This document shows, one piece after another, positions 35,101 to 44,500 of a stretch of DNA of 64,000 nt. The first letter of the stretch is position 1. Each line of letters starts with the position of its first letter. Origin of the DNA: Lewinellaceae bacterium (lineage in GTDB: Bacteria > Bacteroidota > Bacteroidia > Chitinophagales > Saprospiraceae); the NCBI GenBank assembly GCA_020636045.1, contig JACJYP010000003.1:434001-498000 (forward strand). Reading direction: 5' to 3'. Below the pieces are notes generated by a model. It was not told the DNA's origin. It did no database searches and saw nothing but the letters and a program-made list of their open reading frames with translations. The translations under genes were made by a program, and so were the position numbers.

Positions 35101-36446
35101 CCTATGCATGGAGCTCGGGTGGTTCGGAAGAGACGGAAAATGACCTTCCTGCAGGCACTTACCTCGTCACGGTGACTGATGCCAACGGATGTACGGTGTC
35201 CGGCTCGGTGGATGTCGGCGAGCCCTCAGCAGTAGAAATTTCAGTCGATGTGATCGTCAATACCATGTGTCCGGATGAGAGCAACGGCTCCGCAACGGTT
35301 GATGTCAATGGTGGTACGGGTATACTATCCGTTACCTGGAGCAACAACCAGACGGGCCCGACGGCCTCCGATCTGGCGCCGGGTGTGTACACGGCTGTGG
35401 TGACCGATGAAAACGGCTGTACCAATTCGGTTGATGCAACCATTGATGCCATCGATACGGAAGCGCCGGTCATTTCTACCGATCCCATCACGACGCCGCT
35501 CGGCACGACCGGCAACGTAACCCTGAGCGCGCAAACGCTCGGTCTGGCAGTGGACGACAACTGCGGCATCAGCTCGATCACTTTCGTACCCGCTTCATTC
35601 AACTGCGCTCAACTGGGACCGCACGACGTGCTGGTCACCGCGACCGACGGCGCCGGCAACGAGACGACGGAAACGGTGGTGATCACCGTGGTGGATGTGC
35701 TTTCACCGACCCTGGATTGCCCGGTCGACATCGTGCGTTGCGCAGGCGATGATTTCATCCAGTACCCGGCGCCGGTTGCCATGGACAACTGCCTGGGTAT
35801 CGGCGGATCCTTCGCCATGCCTTCGGGTATCCCGAGCGGCAATACCTACCCCGAGGGTGTGACGACGAACACGTTTACTTATACTGACGCCAATGGCAAC
35901 GTAGGCACCTGCTCGTTCGATGTGACGATCCTGACACCGCTCATGGTCGCCCTCGATACCCTCATCGACGACATCGACAACCAGGGCATCGGCAGCATTG
36001 ATATCGATGTCAGCGGAAGCCTGGCGCCTTACACCTATGTTTGGGTATTCAACGGCGACACCCTGCCTGTGACGACGGAAGACCTCGACAACCTTGTCGC
36101 AGGTACTTACCAGGTGTTCATCACAGATGACAACGGCTGTACGATCGCCAGCGAAGCATTTACCGTAAAAAGCCTGGTGGATGCCAAGGAACCCGAATGG
36201 GCTACGGGACTGCTGATTGTGCCCAACCCTACCAGCGGCAAGCTGTCGGTAATCTTCCCGGCGCCCGTCGACCGCGACGTTCAAATGACGGTACACGACA
36301 TGACCGGCCGCATCGTTGCGCAGCAATATGCGAGCGCGCCCAAGCAGGTCGATTTCGATCTGTCCTCGCTGCCGGGCGGCATGTACCGGATGGCAGTCGT
36401 GATTGACAATCAGGTGCTGATCCGCAAAATCGTGGTAAGCAGATAA
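32175..36446 (+). CDS. large T9SS cargo protein (type A sorting domain) with Ig/PKD, SprB and HYR repeats
   Basis: A 1423-residue secreted protein. Signal peptide 1-23 (ending L-S-A-Q). An N-terminal PPC-like beta-sandwich (about 25-180) is followed by PKD/Ig-like modules (about 190-790) with recurring Y-x-W-x-x-P-x-G. At least three SprB-type repeats (about 800-1110) each begin C-x-G/E-x-x-x-G-x-A and end in G-x-Y-x-V-T-V-T-D-x-N-G-C-T. A HYR-like domain follows (about 1115-1230). Residues 1345-1423 are a type A sorting domain (V-P-N-P-T-S-G-K ... I-R-K-I-V-V-S-R). It is probably exported by T9SS and attached to the surface as an adhesin or gliding-related protein. DNA of adjacent repeat units is also similar, for example GTGGAGCAACGACGAAAC at two sites about 220 bp apart. 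Confidence 0.88.
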   Translation: MRQLLISFLFFLSFLFVGSRLSAQLIAPCLPSQLDFGGALTCQTACIYCEIDGVEDATIPPVTGSIDIDNCLAGAPPITLENPRWYGFIAGSSMIDFTIKSLGCQNDEGLEAAILSGGSGVCGSHPLKAISCSQLDPNNPIIGAFGLIPGQAYYLVVDGVNADICKYHIDVTFGSATPPELGTLDSIQGLKKICPGAVTNYSIPPVDFALSYVWTAPAGAKINGGSNNVVIPADGGDAGTTIQVQFGAVGGLICVTASNACDTPKTTCIQVVNQPLAITTLPDITICFEELPYSWQENPDQGVVGPGTYTLTTPPYTSYLGCDSLVRQKIIALPRKQKTLPPKFLCKDECFIIGGFEYCDSGTYQEIISSDSGCDSTVNFILVKIPVNAEAQVMDTLTCKKTSVLLTGTGSSAGNTIFYRWLNPSGAIISNADTAVATAPGLYSLIVTNVAGGLACEDTATVEVIANTTAPMANAGPDLILNCDEPLIQLQGTGSVGSQYTYQWITLINGNIVSGGNTLTPIVNAPGTYRLVVTDNTNGCTSGNNAKVTSDMLPPSVSASGGTYTCITASVTLNVNTNASGPTYAWTGPNGFTSDQANPVVTDAGDYTIVVTDAVSGCTNAAIATVQADTDEPGAEATGGALTCVVDEVMLSGSSPAGNPVFAWTGPNGYSSNIASPVVTASGTYNLIVTGANGCTSTAMAIVTLNDTPPGASLAVSGNLNCNNATVAITATTTDPAPTMSFVWTLPDNSTVTTDDVPELQADAVGDYSVVVTNTANGCTSTAMASVAQSPPVTALITSVMDVLCFETATGTASVAASGGSGNFTYLWSNDETTAAITGLASGNYSVTVTDGEQCTASATATINQPDLLTASSTVTAESANGANDGTASVTAAGGSSPYMYLWSNDETTPDISNLPPGTYMVTVTDDNGCTVVSSVQVLPGDCGLALDITSEMTTCNGDSTGSATVATAGGAGPFTYAWSSGGSEETENDLPAGTYLVTVTDANGCTVSGSVDVGEPSAVEISVDVIVNTMCPDESNGSATVDVNGGTGILSVTWSNNQTGPTASDLAPGVYTAVVTDENGCTNSVDATIDAIDTEAPVISTDPITTPLGTTGNVTLSAQTLGLAVDDNCGISSITFVPASFNCAQLGPHDVLVTATDGAGNETTETVVITVVDVLSPTLDCPVDIVRCAGDDFIQYPAPVAMDNCLGIGGSFAMPSGIPSGNTYPEGVTTNTFTYTDANGNVGTCSFDVTILTPLMVALDTLIDDIDNQGIGSIDIDVSGSLAPYTYVWVFNGDTLPVTTEDLDNLVAGTYQVFITDDNGCTIASEAFTVKSLVDAKEPEWATGLLIVPNPTSGKLSVIFPAPVDRDVQMTVHDMTGRIVAQQYASAPKQVDFDLSSLPGGMYRMAVVIDNQVLIRKIVVSR

Positions 36447-36471
36447 AAAAGAGAGATTTTAGAAGTATACC

Positions 36472-36513
36472 AAGGGTTTGGGAATGTTCTGAGGAACTTC
36501 CCGAACCCTTTTT
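36472..36513 (+). terminator. intrinsic terminator of the T9SS type A gene
   Basis: Long hairpin: AAGGGTTTGGGAA pairs with TTCCCGAACCCTT (one G-U), and the apex contains a further GTTC-TGAG-GAAC stem, ending in TTTTT. It lies 26 bp after the stop. Confidence 0.8.
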
Positions 36514-36545
36514 GTTTCGTGTAATTCACATGAAACCTTGCCCTC

Positions 36546-37763
36546 CTACACAAACTTCAACGGCTCGAACTCCGCTCCCAGCAAGTTGCGCGCATCGGCG
36601 CCCAGCCAGTTGTTCAAAAGCGTCGCGTACACCTGCCGGAAATCAACTTTGAATTTCAGGTCGCCCTCGTCGAGATCGCCCAGGTCGGGCAATTCGTTGA
36701 GCAGGCCTTTTTGCCTGAGCGCGCCACCCATGAAGAACATCTGGTTGGCAGTGCCGTGATCGGTGCCGCCCGAAGCATTCTGCGATACACGGCGGCCGAA
36801 TTCGGAGAATGTTGCGACCAGCACTTCGTTCCATTTGCCGTTTGACCGGAGCTCGTCAGAAAATGCTGCAAGCGCGCCGTTGACCTGTTCGAACAGCCGT
36901 TTTTGCTGCCCTTCCTGGTTGATATGGGTGTCAAAACTGCCGATGGAGACGTAGTACACCGATGCGTCGGTATCCGAAAGGATCAGTGACGCGATGGTCT
37001 TCAGGCTTTTCCCCAGTTCATTATTGGGATAATTGCCTCCCGCGGGTTTGCGCCGGCCTTGCTGGTACAGGTAATCGGCGCTCGAAAGTGTATCCGCCAG
37101 GGTTTTGTACAGGTAGTCGACCGGCGCCTCGTCGTTCCCCCCGGTGACATGCGCGGCGGCATAGTCGGTGAAATAGGGACTGTGGGCTGCGTTGTACAGT
37201 TTTTGCGGGTCCTGTAGTGCCAGGCCCTTGAATTTTTCGCCTTTCAGAGCAAGGCTGAGCGTATCGTCGATCTCCAGCACGGCCGTCTGGCAGTGTCCGT
37301 TGCGGCGGGCGCTGCCGTTGCACTGTGCGTCGAGGTAACGTCCCAGCCATCCTGTCTGCCAGTATTCGTCTGCCGGGCTGGCGGAATGCCAGATGTCCAT
37401 GCTGCGGAAGTGCGAGCGATCGGGATTGGGATAACCCACGCTGTTGAGGATCGCCAGTTCGCCGCGGTCGTACAAACTTTTCAGGGCGCCGAGCGAAGGG
37501 TGCAGTCCGCAATCGGCATCAAGCGGCAGCGCCGCTTCGCGTTTGATGCCCAGGCGGGGGCGCTCCTTGTAATAGATGTCGTTGCGCACGGGCACCACGG
37601 TATTGAGGCCGTCGTTGCCGCCGCTGAGTTGTATGATGACGAGTTTATTGGCTCCGGGAGGCAGTAATCCTGGTTTTTCCGCCGCTTTCAGGAAGCGGGG
37701 CAAGAAGAGGGAGGCGGTAGCCAGGGAACCTGATTTGAGAAAATCTCTGCGTTTGATCAGCAT
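36546..37763 (-). CDS. DUF1501 domain-containing protein, Tat-exported
   Basis: A 405-residue protein starting M-L-I-K-R-R-D-F-L-K, a twin-arginine signal, then I-I-Q-L-S-G-G-N-D-G-L-N-T-V-V-P, typical of DUF1501, a sulfatase/alkaline-phosphatase-like fold. Other family landmarks are F-S-E-F-G-R-R-V and G-T-D-H-G-T-A-N. The frame upstream of 37763 overlaps the previous gene and is not used. It follows the DUF1800 gene by 38 bp in the same direction. The two families almost always occur together, but no biochemical role is established to my knowledge. Confidence 0.92.
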   Translation of the reverse strand: MLIKRRDFLKSGSLATASLFLPRFLKAAEKPGLLPPGANKLVIIQLSGGNDGLNTVVPVRNDIYYKERPRLGIKREAALPLDADCGLHPSLGALKSLYDRGELAILNSVGYPNPDRSHFRSMDIWHSASPADEYWQTGWLGRYLDAQCNGSARRNGHCQTAVLEIDDTLSLALKGEKFKGLALQDPQKLYNAAHSPYFTDYAAAHVTGGNDEAPVDYLYKTLADTLSSADYLYQQGRRKPAGGNYPNNELGKSLKTIASLILSDTDASVYYVSIGSFDTHINQEGQQKRLFEQVNGALAAFSDELRSNGKWNEVLVATFSEFGRRVSQNASGGTDHGTANQMFFMGGALRQKGLLNELPDLGDLDEGDLKFKVDFRQVYATLLNNWLGADARNLLGAEFEPLKFV

Positions 37764-37801
37764 TTTTTTCGCTTTACGGTGAAGGTCGCGTGCCGGATGA
37801 T

Positions 37802-39226
37802 TCAACACATTTGGTATTCGGGCGTCGCCATGATCTGGAGCATGGCCGTTTTTACCAGCGCGTCGCGGCTGCGCGGGTCGGTATGTTTTTTCAGCACGTC
37901 CAGCGGCAGGTCTTTTCGCGAACCCGTCCACAGATAATCGGCGATGCGCGGGATGATCTCCTGCTCGGACACTCCGTTGAACAGCGCGCTCACCGGCTGC
38001 CAGTCGATGTCGCCGGCCAGGCGACGGCGCGGTATGGATTTTTCCATGCGGCCCATTTGCTGGTCGTCGTCGGATTTTGCATTCACGGCAAAATCGCTGC
38101 GGTCGTACAGCATTTGCGGGATGCGCAGGCGCAGCATCAGCGAACTGCTGTCGATCCAGTTGTGGCCACCCGGCCAGCCCGCTACGTTTGGGGGATAAAA
38201 AAGGACCTGCCCGAGTGCGCGCTGCAGCAGGAGTTGCGCGTCGGGATTATCAAGTTCAAGAGGCAGGGCGCGGCGGATGCCCACCCAGAGTTGTACGGGG
38301 GATTTGATCAGGTTGCCCGTGTTTTCGGGTGCGTAGAACCAGTCGCTCCGCACAATGTCGTCGAGCAGGCGCATGATCTCGTAGCCGGAGTCGTAGAAGC
38401 GGTCGCCGAGCCAGCGCACGCGGTCATCGGTGGGCGGCCGGTCGTTTACGAGAAAACGGTACATCTTCCGGGCGATGAAATAAGCCGTTTGCCGCTGTTC
38501 GAGCAGGATGTTCAGCACATCGTCGCCGTCGTATTTGCCCGTTTTTCCAAGCACGGTTTTTTCATCGGCATCGTGCTGAAATTTCCGGAACACGAAATCG
38601 CCGCTCATCCGGAAGCCCCAGCCTGTAAAGGCGCGCGCCGCTTCCTTGATGTCGTGTTCGCTGTAATGGCCGCGGCCGAGGGTGAAAAGTTCCATCACCT
38701 CGCGGGCGAAGTTCTCATTGGGGTGTTGTTTTTTGTTTTGCTGGTTATTGAGGAAGGCGAGCATGGCGGCCGACTTGGACACGCCGCGGAGCAGATCGCC
38801 GAAATTGCCCAGTGCGCCCTTGCGGATCACATGCAGCAACTGCTGCTGATACAGCACGTTCAGGTTGCGGCTGGCAAAGTGTCCGTGCCAGAACAAGGCT
38901 ATTTTTTCGCGCAGTTGTGATTTGCTATGCGTCATTTCTTCCAGCCAGTGCAGGTTGAGGCTACGGATGTTTTCGCGGCTCTTTTCGCGCACTTCCTTTT
39001 TATCCGCCTTGCTGAGGTCGCCGCGCTCCATTTTCCCCAACTCCCCTACGCCCATGAACAGGCCTTTGATCGCACTGTCGGCGACGTCGAAATACACGGG
39101 CTCGGGTTTGGAATCATCCTTCAGTTTGGGCCACCATGCTTCTTCGGACAGGGCCGTCCATTTTTCCCAGCTTTTGGTGCGCGGGCCGAAGCCGACGCGC
39201 CAGAACAGGTGCTGTAATTTTTGCAT
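37802..39226 (-). CDS. DUF1800 domain-containing protein
   Basis: A 474-residue protein starting at 39226 (M-Q-K-L-Q-H-L-F-W-R-V-G-F-G). Typical DUF1800 landmarks: the L-F-W-H-G-H-F-A segment (about residue 115), N-E-N-F-A-R-E-V-M-E-L-F-T-L-G (about 170), A-A-R-A-F-T-G-W and, near the C-terminus, P-P-N-V-A-G-W-P-G-G. Unlike many family members it shows no signal peptide. Forms an operon with the DUF1501 gene. Confidence 0.92.
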   Translation of the reverse strand: MQKLQHLFWRVGFGPRTKSWEKWTALSEEAWWPKLKDDSKPEPVYFDVADSAIKGLFMGVGELGKMERGDLSKADKKEVREKSRENIRSLNLHWLEEMTHSKSQLREKIALFWHGHFASRNLNVLYQQQLLHVIRKGALGNFGDLLRGVSKSAAMLAFLNNQQNKKQHPNENFAREVMELFTLGRGHYSEHDIKEAARAFTGWGFRMSGDFVFRKFQHDADEKTVLGKTGKYDGDDVLNILLEQRQTAYFIARKMYRFLVNDRPPTDDRVRWLGDRFYDSGYEIMRLLDDIVRSDWFYAPENTGNLIKSPVQLWVGIRRALPLELDNPDAQLLLQRALGQVLFYPPNVAGWPGGHNWIDSSSLMLRLRIPQMLYDRSDFAVNAKSDDDQQMGRMEKSIPRRRLAGDIDWQPVSALFNGVSEQEIIPRIADYLWTGSRKDLPLDVLKKHTDPRSRDALVKTAMLQIMATPEYQMC

Positions 39227-39348
39227 AGTTTGTTTTGTATGCTTTTTTGAAAAGACAAATACTCGTTTTCCTTTCGCGCTTGCTTCTTTTCCACAGACGA
39301 TTAAGCGCCGCAAACGTTTAATCCATTAACGCAACTTTAATACTGCGC

Positions 39349-39356
39349 TATCTTTG
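39349..39356 (+). promoter_or_regulatory. -7 box of the ddl promoter
   Basis: Perfect TATCTTTG. The predicted start near 39360 gives a 26-nt leader. No good -33 element was found at the expected spacing. Confidence 0.5.
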
Positions 39357-39385
39357 TCCGCAGGAACAAACAAGACCCGCATCTT

Positions 39386-40360
39386 ATGCAAATAAAGAAC
39401 ATCGCCATACTCACCGGCGGCGACTCTGAAGAGCGCGTGATCTCGCTGAAAAGCGGCCAGGTCGTGCTCGACCACCTGCCGAATGACCGCTACCGCGGCT
39501 TTCTTATCGATATCCAGAAGTCTGATTGGCGCGAACTGCAGAGCGGCGCGCAGATAAATAAAAATGATTTCAGCCTGCAACTGAACGGCGAAACGATCCG
39601 CTTCGACTGCGCCTTCGCCGCCCTGCACGGCACGCCGCTGGAAGACGGCCGCATGCAGGGGTATCTCGATATGCTGGGTGTGCCTTACACCTGTTGCAAT
39701 GGCTACGTGAGTGCCCTGACCATGAGCAAACACGACACCAAAATGCAGTTGACCCAGTACGGCACGGTGCCCATGGCGCGGTCGATCCTGCTGCAACGCG
39801 GCAGTGCTCCGGACATGGTAGCGCTGAACGCGCTCGGCCTGCCGGTATTCGTAAAGCCCAACACCCACGGCTCCAGTTTCGGCGTTACCAAGGTGAAAAC
39901 GGCGGAGGCATTGATGCCGGCGATCGAAGAGGCCTGGAAGTACGACCGGGAGGTGGTGGTAGAATGTTTTATGCCCGGCCGGGAGTTTTCCAACGGCGTG
40001 TTGCAGGTGGATGGCAAAACGGTGGTGTTGCCGGTCACGGAGATTATTCCGGAGACTGAGTTTTTTGATTTTGCCGCCAAATACGAAGGAAGATCCAGCG
40101 AGATCACGCCGGCGGAAATATCGCCCGAACGCACACGGCAATGTCAGGAGCGGTCGCGCTTTTTGTACGAAGCGCTCAAATGCAAGGGCGTGGTGCGCTT
40201 CGACTATATCCTCGTCGGCGACACATTCCATTTTCTGGAAGCCAACACCATTCCCGGTATTTCACCGGCCAGTATCGTGCCCCAGCAAGCGCGCGCGCAC
40301 GGCTGGGAGTTGGGTGAATTTTTTGCACTGCTGATCGAAGAAGCCCTGCGGCGCGGATAA
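39386..40360 (+). CDS. ddl: D-alanine--D-alanine ligase
   Basis: A 324-residue ATP-grasp enzyme that joins two D-alanines with ATP for peptidoglycan synthesis in the cytoplasm. Landmarks: A-I-L-T-G-G-D-S-E-E-R near the N-terminus, A-A-L-H-G-T-P-L-E-D-G-R-M-Q-G (about 75-90; usually H-G-x-x-G-E-D-G), K-P-N-T-H-G-S-S-F-G-V (about 153-163), and the metal/substrate segment E-A-N-T-I-P-G-I-S near 290. Length fits the family. The gene is alone on its strand, with its own promoter and a hairpin after the stop. Confidence 0.95.
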   Translation: MQIKNIAILTGGDSEERVISLKSGQVVLDHLPNDRYRGFLIDIQKSDWRELQSGAQINKNDFSLQLNGETIRFDCAFAALHGTPLEDGRMQGYLDMLGVPYTCCNGYVSALTMSKHDTKMQLTQYGTVPMARSILLQRGSAPDMVALNALGLPVFVKPNTHGSSFGVTKVKTAEALMPAIEEAWKYDREVVVECFMPGREFSNGVLQVDGKTVVLPVTEIIPETEFFDFAAKYEGRSSEITPAEISPERTRQCQERSRFLYEALKCKGVVRFDYILVGDTFHFLEANTIPGISPASIVPQQARAHGWELGEFFALLIEEALRRG

Positions 40361-40367
40361 ATGCTCG

Positions 40368-40401
40368 TCGGGCCGTCGCGTTTTAATACACGACGGCCCG
40401 A
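40368..40401. terminator. hairpin between convergent ddl and SRPBCC genes
   Basis: TCGGGCCGTCG (40368-40378) and CGACGGCCCGA (40391-40401) pair perfectly over 11 bp around an AT-rich 12-nt loop. No strong T-run on either side, so a shared bidirectional terminator is likely but not certain. Confidence 0.55.
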
Positions 40402-40421
40402 TGATAGTAAGGTGCGCTTTC

Positions 40422-41468
40422 TTACTTCGGCGCGTTTTCAATCTCCAGGGAGTCGATGACGGGCTCGATGAAATAAATGATGCGCGTATGCCATTTGGCG
40501 GTATCGGGCTCGGCCGCGGGGTCGGTCACATACTCTTCGATCACAGGCGGAATATTGCGCACCTTCATATCGGCCATGCAGTCGTCCATGGCAAAGTGCG
40601 CCTCGGCCGTTTTGGCGTAGTCGCCGTAGTAATCGATCGCCAGCGCCTTTTTTCCACCGACCGTAAAGACTTCCAGGGCGCCGTCCGGTACTTTTTCTTC
40701 CTCAACCGGGATAGCAGCAGCCATATCGGAGTTGCCCGCCTCTTCATCGTAACTCCAGAACAGGCCGACCGGAGGACCGGCAGGGGTGAGGTTTTCTCCC
40801 TGAAAATATTCCATGATCCCGGGCAGGTTGTCGGCAAAAAAGCCGGAAATATCTTCAAAGCCCACGACCCGCCGGATGCCGATGAAACGGCGTTCGGGAA
40901 TGTCCTCCTCCATTACTTCGTAACCGCGGTATTTTTTGTGCGCGATGGCTTCGCATACCAGCCCGAGATTGATCAGGCCGTTGTCGAAATCCTTTCCGAC
41001 AAAAGCGTTCACGTCGGTGAGCATGGCAAAGGCATTCCAGGGAAAAGGGACGTGCATGTCGAGGGTCCATGTCACTTTTGTGCGGTCGCCGATCTCTTCC
41101 AGTTTAAAACTCGCGGGCGAAGTGCTCCATTCGTTGTACTGTACCTCGAAGTCGACGCGGTCAGGCGTCACGGCTTTCAATACCTGCCAGCCTTTCCCGA
41201 CTTTTTCATTGCCCGACCAGCTGTATTTCGCGCCCGGCGCTCCATCCGTGCCCTCGATCGTCGTATTCATGTTCGGGTCGTACACATGCCAGGGCGACCA
41301 GTTTTTGAAATTTTTAAAATTGGCGACCTGCTCGTGCACGATGGCGATCGGAGCGTCGATCTCTGCGGTACGCTCGATGCGGTAATCGTGGCGGGCAAAC
41401 AAGCCCAGGATCATCCAGAAGGCCAGTAGCCCCAGGATAGTAAAAAGGATGTACTTAAGCGCTTTCAT
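40422..41468 (-). CDS. SRPBCC-domain protein with GyrI-like C-terminal domain
   Basis: A 348-residue protein with one N-terminal membrane helix (about 5-24). Residues ~30-170 form an SRPBCC/polyketide-cyclase-like domain (A-E-I-D-A-P-I-A-I-V-H-E-Q-V-A-N-F-K-N-F-x-N-W-S-P-W). Residues ~190-345 resemble a GyrI-like small-molecule-binding domain. The combination is common in Bacteroidota, with unknown ligand. It could bind a hydrophobic molecule at the membrane. Confidence 0.8.
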   Translation of the reverse strand: MKALKYILFTILGLLAFWMILGLFARHDYRIERTAEIDAPIAIVHEQVANFKNFKNWSPWHVYDPNMNTTIEGTDGAPGAKYSWSGNEKVGKGWQVLKAVTPDRVDFEVQYNEWSTSPASFKLEEIGDRTKVTWTLDMHVPFPWNAFAMLTDVNAFVGKDFDNGLINLGLVCEAIAHKKYRGYEVMEEDIPERRFIGIRRVVGFEDISGFFADNLPGIMEYFQGENLTPAGPPVGLFWSYDEEAGNSDMAAAIPVEEEKVPDGALEVFTVGGKKALAIDYYGDYAKTAEAHFAMDDCMADMKVRNIPPVIEEYVTDPAAEPDTAKWHTRIIYFIEPVIDSLEIENAPK

Positions 41469-41573
41469 AGCAATAGTTGTTGATAAACTGTTCAGGTCAA
41501 TTCTCCGGGATTGCGGTACAAAAATACGGCACCCCGTTTCGAATTTGCAGCAAACCGGCAGGCGGATTGCGCG

Positions 41574-44500
41574 TCATTCATTCCACACGGGCCAGCGGCC
41601 TGGCGTGGCAGGAGCGCCTTTGATCTCGAGTTGGCGTTCCACTTCGTCGATCTCCTTCGAGATGGCCTTTAATGATTCGATGGCCTCGCCCAGTTGCTTC
41701 GAGGCCACGGCGTAGGATGCCCTGAACGTTTCCGTAGGCGCAGAAGTGCTGTTCCACATGCCGTCTTCGATCTGGCCGACGCGGCCATTGAGCGAGGGCG
41801 GGGTTTCGAACTGGCGGTTCGCCAGGCTGCGATCTCCGCTGAAGAGGATATCCAGATCGTTCAGGCGTTTTGAAAGATCGTATGCGTTTTTCAGCAGCGC
41901 TTCCGGCGCGGCAGGCATATCGAGCAGGGCTGCGTTGATGTTATCGAGTTTGCCGTTCAAACTGGCGCGAATGCCGTTGGCGGCGCTGACCGCGATGCGC
42001 AGGCGGCTGACCTTGTTGCAAAAATCGCGATAGGCCTGCTCATCCGCCTTGCTCAGCGGGATGGAGGCGTTGTTCAGCGATCGCGTAGTGAATTCCACAG
42101 GGCCTGCAATTTCAGTCAGCACGCCGTCTTCATATTTGCTCAGGCGTACGCTGTAGCGCCCCGGCAAGGCAAAATGCCCTTTTTCGGCGTCGCCGAACAA
42201 CTGATCTGGCGCCGGGCTGCGCCGGCCGACCACCGGTGCAGGTGTGTTGTAGCGGAAATCCCAAACGATGCGTTTCAGACCTTTTTTTGCGGCAGTTTTA
42301 AGGTGGCGCACCACTTCGCCGCGGGCATCGGTAACGGTGAATAGCAAATACGGGTCGGGCTGCTCGTCTTCCGCGCGCAGCGCTTCCTTGTCGGGGTAGT
42401 AGACGGATTCATGCTTTTCGAACAGCGCCTTTTCATTTTCAATGCGTTTGTCCTTTATGGTTTTAATGTCTTCTTTCAACCAGTAAGTGAACACGGCGCC
42501 TACGGGCGGGTTGTCGGCAAGGTAGTAACTGCTGCCGAGGTGCCCCTTGTCGCGCAAGCCGATGGGCAGGCTGGGGATAAATGCCCAGGCGTCTTTGACG
42601 GGGAAAACCCGAGCCGCCTGCTCGAAGGTTTCTTTGCCGGCCTGCCGCAGGGGACTGTAATCGTCGAGGATGTAAAAGCCGCGGCCGAAAGTGCCCAGCA
42701 CCAGGTCGTTTTCCCGTCGTTGTATCTCGATGTCGCGCACGGCTACGGTCGGCAGTCCGCTTTTCAGTTGTATCCAGTTTTGTCCGCCGTCGGGACTGAA
42801 AAAAACACCGAATTCGGTGCCGCAGAACAGCAGGTTCCGGTCGACGTGGTCCTCGGCGATGCTATACACGCTGCCGCGCTCGGGCAGGGTAGCGCCGAGC
42901 GAGGTCCAGGTTTTTCCGCCGTCGGTCGTTTTGAGCAGGTAGGGTTTGAAATCGCCGTATCGGTGATGGTTGAAGCAAACGTAGGCGGTGTTTTTGTCAA
43001 ATTGCGAAGCAATGACCTGGTGCACGTAACTGCGCTCCGGCACGCCCGGCAGATTATCCATTTTATCCCAATGGCCGCCGCCGTCGCGCGTCACCCACAG
43101 CAAGCCGTCGTCGGTGCCTGCCCACAGCGTGTTTTCGTCAACCGGACTTTCGGCGATGCTGGTGGTCTGCCCGTAAATGTCGGTAGAGCCGTTTTTGGCA
43201 ACGGCGTCCACGCTCCACACCTTGCCCATCACCTCCAGTTTGTTGCGGTCGATGCCCCTCGAGAGATCGGGGCTGATGGCGCGCCAGGAGTTGCCGCGGT
43301 CGTCGGTGCGGAACACGATGTTGGCGCCGAAATAAAGTCGGGTAGGGGAAAATCGGCTGATGTACAGCGGCGCGTCCCAGTTCCAGCGCAGGGCGGGCTC
43401 GTTTTCTCCTTCTACGGGCTTGATGGGCAGGTATTCGCCGTTTTTTCGGTCGAAGCGAACAAGCCCTCCATACTGACTTTGTGCGTAAACGATGTCGGGA
43501 TTGGCGGGGTCTACCTGCGTCTCAAAGCCGTCGCCGATGCTGGTGACGTACCAGTCGGAATTGGGAATGCCATTAATGCTGGTGTTGCGGCTGGGCCCGC
43601 CGAGGCTGAGGTTGTCCTGCGTGCCGCCGTGGACGTGGTAGAAAGGCAGGGTGTTGTCGGTGGAGACTTTGTAAAACTGCGTTACCGGCAGGTTGGCTTT
43701 GAAATCCCAGCTTTGTGCGAAGTCCCAGGTTTCGTAAACGCCGCCGTCGCAGCCTACAAGCAGGTGATCGGTGTTCGCGGGGTCAATCCAGATGCAGTGG
43801 TTGTCGATGTGTTTGTTGATCTCACCGAGGTTGCGCACGGTTTTTCCGCCGTCGTCGCTCACTTTGTAATAGGTGTCGGTGATAAAAATGCGGTCGGCGT
43901 TTTTGGGGTCGCAGGTCATTTCCTGATAATAGTTGCCGCTGGTGAAGGTGCCGCTCATTTTCTCCCAGCTGGCGCCGCGGTTGGTGGAGCGATAGATGCC
44001 GCCTTTTGAGTCGGGGGCTTCCACTACCGCGTATACATAATCCGGATTGACGGGCGAAACGTCGATGCCGATGCGACCTATATCGCCGCTGCCGAGTCCT
44101 TCCATCTTGTTCCAGGTATTGCCGCCGTCGGTAGTTTTGTACACCGCCGATTCGGGCCCGCCGCCGATGTAGGTAAATACCTTGCGCTGCCGCTGGTGGA
44201 AGGCGGCGTACAACACATCGGGGTTGCGCGGGTCCATCACGAGGTTGTTGCAGCCCGTATAGGCGCTCACCGATTTTATGCAGGTCCAGGTGTCGCCGCC
44301 GTCGGTGGTTTTGTACACGCCGCGCTCGCCGCCGTCGCTCCACAAGGGGCCGTAGGCAGCCACATACACGATGTTGGGGTTGCGGGGGTCGACGACGATG
44401 TTGGCAATGTGCTCTGAAGTCTTGAGCCCCATGTTTTTCCAGCTCTTTCCGCCGTTCTCGCTTTTGTACACACCATCGCCGTAGGAAGCGGAACGCTGGT

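Noticed and set aside
42411..44009. 532-codon plus-strand ORF
   Set aside because: Antisense to the BNR-repeat gene, whose Asp-box motifs are clear.
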